64,000 nt of DNA, taken from the NCBI GenBank assembly GCA_035281645.1, contig DATEDN010000017.1, forward strand, positions 1 through 64,000. The letters are read 5' to 3'. Below, one piece after another: positions 60,343 to 64,000 of the stretch. The translations under genes were made by a program, and so were the position numbers. Source of the stretch: JACCTH01 sp035281645 (GTDB lineage: Bacteria > Actinomycetota > Acidimicrobiia > Spongiisociales > ZC4RG35). The notes under the pieces are model-generated. The model was not told where the DNA came from, did not search any database, and saw nothing but the letters and a program-made list of their open reading frames with translations. The stretch's first letter is position 1, and each line of letters begins with the position of its first letter.

Positions 60343-61677
60343 TCAGCCCGCGAGGAGACGCAGGGCCATCGCCTCGGCAAGGATCGACTTCTCCAGATCG
60401 CCGAGGTGTTGGCTTTCGTTGGGACCGTGGAAGGCAGACGTGGGATCTCCGGCGCCGATGAGGATCACCGGTGCTTCGGGCATCTGGGCAGAGAACGCGG
60501 CTACGAAAGGAATCGAGCCGCCCGATCCGATCTCCAAGGGAGCAGTGTCCCAAACCGTCGTCATGGCTTGTCGGAAAGCTTCGAATGCCGGGGCATCGGT
60601 GGCGAGGGCGTAAGCATCGCCGTAGCCATCGGAACGCACTGTCAACTCTGCTCCCCAGGGAACGTTTGCCTCCAGATGGCGACGCAAAGCCTCCTCGGCC
60701 GCCTTGCCGTCCTGACCGGGGGCAAGGCGCATCGACACCTTGGCGGCGGCCACCGGCACGAGTTGATTGATTGCCTCTGAGATGCGGGGAGCATCGATCG
60801 CCAGCACCGAGATGGCGGGCTTTGACCACATCCGGCTGGTCCAAACTCCATCACCGATCGACTTCAAACCGGTTACTGCTCCGGCCTGTTGTCTCACCTC
60901 ATCTTCGGTGAGGTCGAGAGGATCGCTTTCGTAGGCGACAAGGCCGGGAACGGCGACATTGCCCCCCTCGTCGTGAAGCGTCGCCAGCAGTCGGCAGAGG
61001 GTGGTGATGGCGTCGGGGAAGGCGCCACCGAATTGTCCGGAGTGCACGGCTGAGCCCAGGGTTCGAACCTCGACGGTGCAGGCCGTGATCCCCCGCAGGG
61101 AGGTAGTGATCGCCGGAATCCCCACCCGCCAGGTTCCGGCGTCAGCAATGACGATCACGTCGGCGCGCAACTGGTCTGCATATTTGTCGAGGAAGTCCGG
61201 AAGGTGGCTCGATCCGACCTCCTCCTCCCCTTCGATGAAGAACTTCACTCCCACCGGTGGCTTCCCGCCGAACGCCCGCAGCATCCCCACGTGCATGATG
61301 ACACCCGACTTGTCGTCCGAGGACCCGCGACCGTAGAGCCGGCCGTCGCGCTCGAAGGGCTCGAAGGGTCCGGTGTGCCACTCCTCGGCCGGGCCGGGCG
61401 GTTGCACATCATGATGGGCGTACAGGAGGACCGTTGGGGTACCGGGAGGGCCGGCGGCTTCTCCGTAAACCGCGGGATGCGCACCCTCCAGTTCGAGTAG
61501 CTGCACCCGGTCGGCCCCGGCCTCCTTGAGGAGGCGGGAAACCGCTTCGGCAGAACGACGCACCTCGGCGGCCGGGTAGGAAGTAGCGCTGACGGAGGGA
61601 ATCCGGACCAGATCGGCGAGCGTCTCCTTCATATGTGAGAAGTCGTCGGCTACAGCGCGGCGAAGGTCGTCATGCAT
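60343..61677 (-). CDS. M20 family metallopeptidase (dipeptidase-like)
   Basis: This 444-residue two-zinc peptidase has LLYAHHDVQPPGP, RLYGRGSSDDKSG, FIEGEEEVGSSHL and a late AFHGPNESQHLGDL. GGAG lies six bases before ATG 61677, favouring it over a TTG six codons earlier. Members cleave dipeptides or N-acyl amino acids. Its stop lies 10 bp from the trmL CTG, so the two are probably co-transcribed. Confidence 0.92.
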   Translation of the reverse strand: MHDDLRRAVADDFSHMKETLADLVRIPSVSATSYPAAEVRRSAEAVSRLLKEAGADRVQLLELEGAHPAVYGEAAGPPGTPTVLLYAHHDVQPPGPAEEWHTGPFEPFERDGRLYGRGSSDDKSGVIMHVGMLRAFGGKPPVGVKFFIEGEEEVGSSHLPDFLDKYADQLRADVIVIADAGTWRVGIPAITTSLRGITACTVEVRTLGSAVHSGQFGGAFPDAITTLCRLLATLHDEGGNVAVPGLVAYESDPLDLTEDEVRQQAGAVTGLKSIGDGVWTSRMWSKPAISVLAIDAPRISEAINQLVPVAAAKVSMRLAPGQDGKAAEEALRRHLEANVPWGAELTVRSDGYGDAYALATDAPAFEAFRQAMTTVWDTAPLEIGSGGSIPFVAAFSAQMPEAPVILIGAGDPTSAFHGPNESQHLGDLEKSILAEAMALRLLAG

Positions 61678-61882
61678 ATGTATCTCCTGTGTCAAGCGGC
61701 CGTGGCCAATTCCTCAGGACCCGACATCCTAAAAGTGCGTCTGCGGGGACACCGAGGGAGTCCGTCCGAGCCCAGTCCAGCGCAACAATTCGTGCACGGT
61801 GCTAGGTTCGGATACCTGGCTCGACCGCCAGATCTTCGCGGCGGAAGGAGGAAAGACTTGGTACCCCGCAAACGGCCAAGTG

Positions 61883-61920
61883 GCTTGTACCTACCGGGCA
61901 GGAGCTTGTACGTGCCGGGC
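61883..61920. repeat. Direct repeat, 21-bp period, upstream of the ABC import operon
   Basis: GCTTGTACCTACCGGGC (61883-61899) and GCTTGTACGTGCCGGGC (61904-61920) match at 15 of 17 bases, two helical turns apart, 19-56 bp before the ATG of the binding-protein gene. This is a typical geometry for a regulator operator. The rest of 61678-61938 shows no other clear feature. Confidence 0.5.
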
Positions 61921-61938
61921 GCAAGATCGCCATACGGC

Positions 61939-63414
61939 ATGACTCGGCGGAAGTTTCTCTACATGGGCGGCGCCGCTCTTCTGGCGGCGGCATGTGGCAA
62001 TGGTGCGGGTCCGGCGACCACCCTTGCCGGACCGGGAACCACGGCCGCAGCGGGCACTACCGCCGCCCCAGGGACTACGGCCCCAGGGACTACGGGCGCC
62101 CCGGCGACCACCGGCGCGGCCGGAGAGGAGCCAGCAGTCAACTTTGTCGAGCCTCGCCAGTCCCTCAGCGGCGAGCTCAACATCTTGCTGTGGAGCCACT
62201 TCGTCCCCGCCCATGACACCTGGTTCGACCCATTCGTTCAGGAATGGGGTGATCAGGTCGGCGTCACGGTCAATGTGGATCACATCGCGGTGGCGGACGT
62301 CCCGGCTGCGATTGCGGCCGAGATCCAATCGGGTCAGCCCGAGCACGATCTGATGCAGTACATCGCGGTGCTTAGCCAGCACGAGCCGTCGGTTGTCGAT
62401 ATGAGCGACGTCGTGGCGGAGGCGGAGAGCCGCTACGGGACGATGCTCGACTTGACGAGACGCTCTTCGTTCAACCCCAACACGGAGAAGTTCTACGCGT
62501 ATGCCCCATCGTGGGTGCCGGACCCCGGCGATTACCGCCGCTCCCTCTGGGAAGCGGTGGGCATGCCCGACGGCCCCCGCACGTACGACGACTTGTTGGC
62601 AGGTGGGGCGGAGATCTTCGCTTCTCAGGGTGTCCAGCTTGGGATCGGGATGTCACAGGAGATCGACTCCAACATGGCGCTCCGGGGACTGTTGTGGTCC
62701 TTTGGCGCTGGCATTCAGGACGAGAACGAGAACGTCATCATCAACTCAGACGCCACGATCGCGGCCGTCGAGTACATGAACGAGCTGTTCTCCAACGCGA
62801 TGACACCTGAGGTGTTCGCCTGGAACGCGGCTTCTAACAACCAGGGCATCAATGCCGGCGAGTTGAGCTACATCCTGAACTCGATCTCGGCGTATCGAAC
62901 CGCCCAGGACGAGGGACTGGACGTGGCCGACGATATCTGGTTCACGCCCGCCTTGGAGGGCCCGGCCACCGCGATCGTTGCATCGCATGTGATGTACAAC
63001 TGGATCATCCCGGACGCGCCCGACGTCAACGTCGCCGCCGCCCAGGAGTTCTTGTTGCACTACACGGAGAATCTGGCCCCGGTCGCCTGGCACTCGAAGC
63101 TGTACGACTTCCCGGCCTTCCCCGACCGGGTACCTCAGCTCGATGGTTGGCTGGACAACGACCCCTTCGGGTCCAACCCGGCCGACAAGCTGTCGGTCTT
63201 GAAGACCTCGCTCGATTGGGCGACCAACATCGGGCATCCTGGCCCGGCCAACCCGGCCATCGGCCAGATCTTCGGCGAATCCATCATTCCGGTGATGTTC
63301 GCCGAGGCGGCCCAGGGCACGAAGACCCCGGCGGAGGCGGTAGCGGACGCCGAGGCCCAGATCAACGCCATCTTCGACGACTGGCGGGGACGCGGCCTGG
63401 TCGGCAGCGGGTGA
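61939..63414 (+). CDS. ABC transporter substrate-binding lipoprotein
   Basis: The 491-residue protein begins TRRKFLYMGGAALLAAAC, a Tat-like lipoprotein signal. A low-complexity Ala/Gly/Thr linker (about 25-60, built from AGTT/PGTT units) follows, then a periplasmic-binding fold of the extracellular family 1 type (LNILLWSHFVPAHDTWFDPF, VIINSDATIAAVEYMNELF, AAAQEFLLHYTEN). Such proteins usually bind sugars or polyols. ATG 61939 is used; an open stretch upstream lacks codon character. Inner-membrane genes must lie beyond the window. Confidence 0.88.
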   Translation: MTRRKFLYMGGAALLAAACGNGAGPATTLAGPGTTAAAGTTAAPGTTAPGTTGAPATTGAAGEEPAVNFVEPRQSLSGELNILLWSHFVPAHDTWFDPFVQEWGDQVGVTVNVDHIAVADVPAAIAAEIQSGQPEHDLMQYIAVLSQHEPSVVDMSDVVAEAESRYGTMLDLTRRSSFNPNTEKFYAYAPSWVPDPGDYRRSLWEAVGMPDGPRTYDDLLAGGAEIFASQGVQLGIGMSQEIDSNMALRGLLWSFGAGIQDENENVIINSDATIAAVEYMNELFSNAMTPEVFAWNAASNNQGINAGELSYILNSISAYRTAQDEGLDVADDIWFTPALEGPATAIVASHVMYNWIIPDAPDVNVAAAQEFLLHYTENLAPVAWHSKLYDFPAFPDRVPQLDGWLDNDPFGSNPADKLSVLKTSLDWATNIGHPGPANPAIGQIFGESIIPVMFAEAAQGTKTPAEAVADAEAQINAIFDDWRGRGLVGSG

Positions 63415-63422
63415 TTGCGACA

Positions 63423-63456
63423 GCGAGCGGGGGGACCGACAGGTCCCCTCGCTCGC
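63423..63456 (+). terminator. Intercistronic hairpin between binding protein and ATPase genes
   Basis: GCGAGCG-G-GGGGACC (63423-63437) pairs with GGTCCCC-T-CGCTCGC (63442-63456) around GACA, 15 pairs with one G-U. No T-tract follows. A partial terminator or 3' stability stem after a highly expressed binding protein, as in the malE region, would explain it. Confidence 0.6.
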
Positions 63457-63487
63457 GCGTCCAGACCTAATTGACTAGGACGTATAC

Positions 63488-64000
63488 ATGGCGGTTGTAG
63501 AAGTCCGGGACCTGACCAAGCACTTCGGTGACGTAGTTGCGGTGGACGGTGTCGATCTGAAGTCAGAGGAAGGTGAGTTCCTGGTCCTCCTTGGTCCCTC
63601 GGGATGCGGAAAGACCACCCTGCTGCGGATGATCGCTGGCCTCGAGCAGCCCACCTTGGGCGAGATCTTTCTGGGGGGGGAAAACGTCATCGGCCTGCCT
63701 CCGCGAGCGCGCCGGGTCGCTATGGTGTTCCAGTCCTACGCCCTCTACCCCCATATGACGGTGGCGGGCAACATCGCTTTCCCGCTCAAGTCCCAGGGCA
63801 TCGTCCCCGAGGAACGATCGAAGAAGGTCGCATGGGCGGCGTCGCTTTTCGGAATCGACCATCTCCTCAGCCGGCGTCCCCGCCAGCTCTCCGGGGGTGA
63901 GCGCCAGCGGGTGGCGCTGGCCCGAGCACTGGTCCGGGAACCGACCGTATTCCTCCTCGATGAGCCGCTCTCCAACCTCGACGCCAAGCTGCGAGCAGCG
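63488..64000 (+). CDS. ABC transporter ATP-binding protein, UgpC/MsmK type (3' end cut by window)
   Basis: The first 171 residues of a carbohydrate-import ATPase are visible: Walker A GPSGCGKTT, VFQSYALYPHMTV, signature LSGGERQRVA and Walker B FLLDEPLSNLD. AGGA lies seven bases before ATG 63488. The family usually has about 360 residues with a C-terminal regulatory domain, which falls outside. It should energise uptake with the lipoprotein encoded upstream. Confidence 0.92.
   Translation, partial: MAVVEVRDLTKHFGDVVAVDGVDLKSEEGEFLVLLGPSGCGKTTLLRMIAGLEQPTLGEIFLGGENVIGLPPRARRVAMVFQSYALYPHMTVAGNIAFPLKSQGIVPEERSKKVAWAASLFGIDHLLSRRPRQLSGGERQRVALARALVREPTVFLLDEPLSNLDAKLRAA

Noticed and set aside
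1..64000. Search for rRNA, tRNA, CRISPR arrays, transposases, integrases and phage genes
   Set aside because: None seen; intergenic gaps are short and no repeat-spacer pattern or mobile-element protein motif appears.

Overview
The window is about 64 kb of gene-dense, GC-rich chromosome. It contains no rRNA, tRNA, CRISPR array, insertion sequence or prophage that I can see. The gene set points to an aerobic high-GC Gram-positive bacterium (Actinomycetota): GlnE, a caa3-type cytochrome oxidase, SigB/SigF-type partner-switching proteins, a BTAD/AAA/TPR regulator, a luciferase-like F420-type oxidoreductase, MpaB and DUF2905. An uncultured Acidimicrobiia-like lineage is my best guess, but the class is inference only.

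Layout. 1-5.0 kb: glnE (cut by the window edge) diverges from nadE and a class IV aminotransferase. 5.0-8.6 kb: a stress module with csbD and a small membrane protein, facing rsbV - sigma factor - rsbW and a convergent rsbU. 8.6-14.7 kb: M23 peptidase, a methyltransferase interrupted by an in-frame TGA, mgtE, greA and uvrB. 14.7-18.4 kb: a tiny-gene transcription unit, a 2Fe-2S ferredoxin-like protein, an alpha/beta hydrolase, a 26-residue membrane peptide, a cupredoxin lipoprotein and a polytopic membrane protein. 18.4-25.7 kb: a second partner-switching operon (RsbU-RsbW fusion plus two STAS proteins) and a large SARP/LuxR-like regulator. 25.7-31.6 kb: the caa3 oxidase operon (coxB, ctaD, subunits III and IV, ctaG, lipoproteins). 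31.6-36 kb: an ECF sigma factor with two paralogous membrane-anchored NTF2-like proteins, then ctaB and lgt. 36-43.7 kb: an aromatic attenuator with a DAHP synthase-chorismate mutase fusion, a membrane molybdopterin oxidoreductase, tag, a GCS2-type ligase and small unknowns. 43.7-50.8 kb: assorted metabolism, nhaA, fba, an RRM protein and dps. 50.9-56.5 kb: a coupled threonine-degradation operon (kbl, tdh) with an FAD oxidase, a MoaD/ThiS-like protein and a BNR protein. 56.5-64 kb: a MacB/FtsX ABC exporter, trmL, an M20 peptidase and the start of a sugar-type ABC import operon.

How it fits together. The sigma factor at 5950-7047 is of the SigB/SigF type. Three SigF-like promoters (GTTT, 15-17 nt, GGGTA) lie in the window, upstream of the csbD unit, of dps and of a small membrane protein at 33843-34163, so part of its regulon appears to be local. 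The sigma factor carries an N-terminal degenerate HATPase domain and seems to start at CTG.

The strongest unusual signals are four. The methyltransferase (9967-10707) has an in-frame TGA followed by a perfect hairpin resembling a bacterial SECIS element. An 18-residue leader peptide rich in Phe and Tyr precedes an intrinsic terminator and the DAHP synthase-chorismate mutase gene. The sigma factor is fused to a pseudo-anti-sigma domain. A very small transcription unit upstream of uvrB has its own promoter, ribosome binding sites and terminator.
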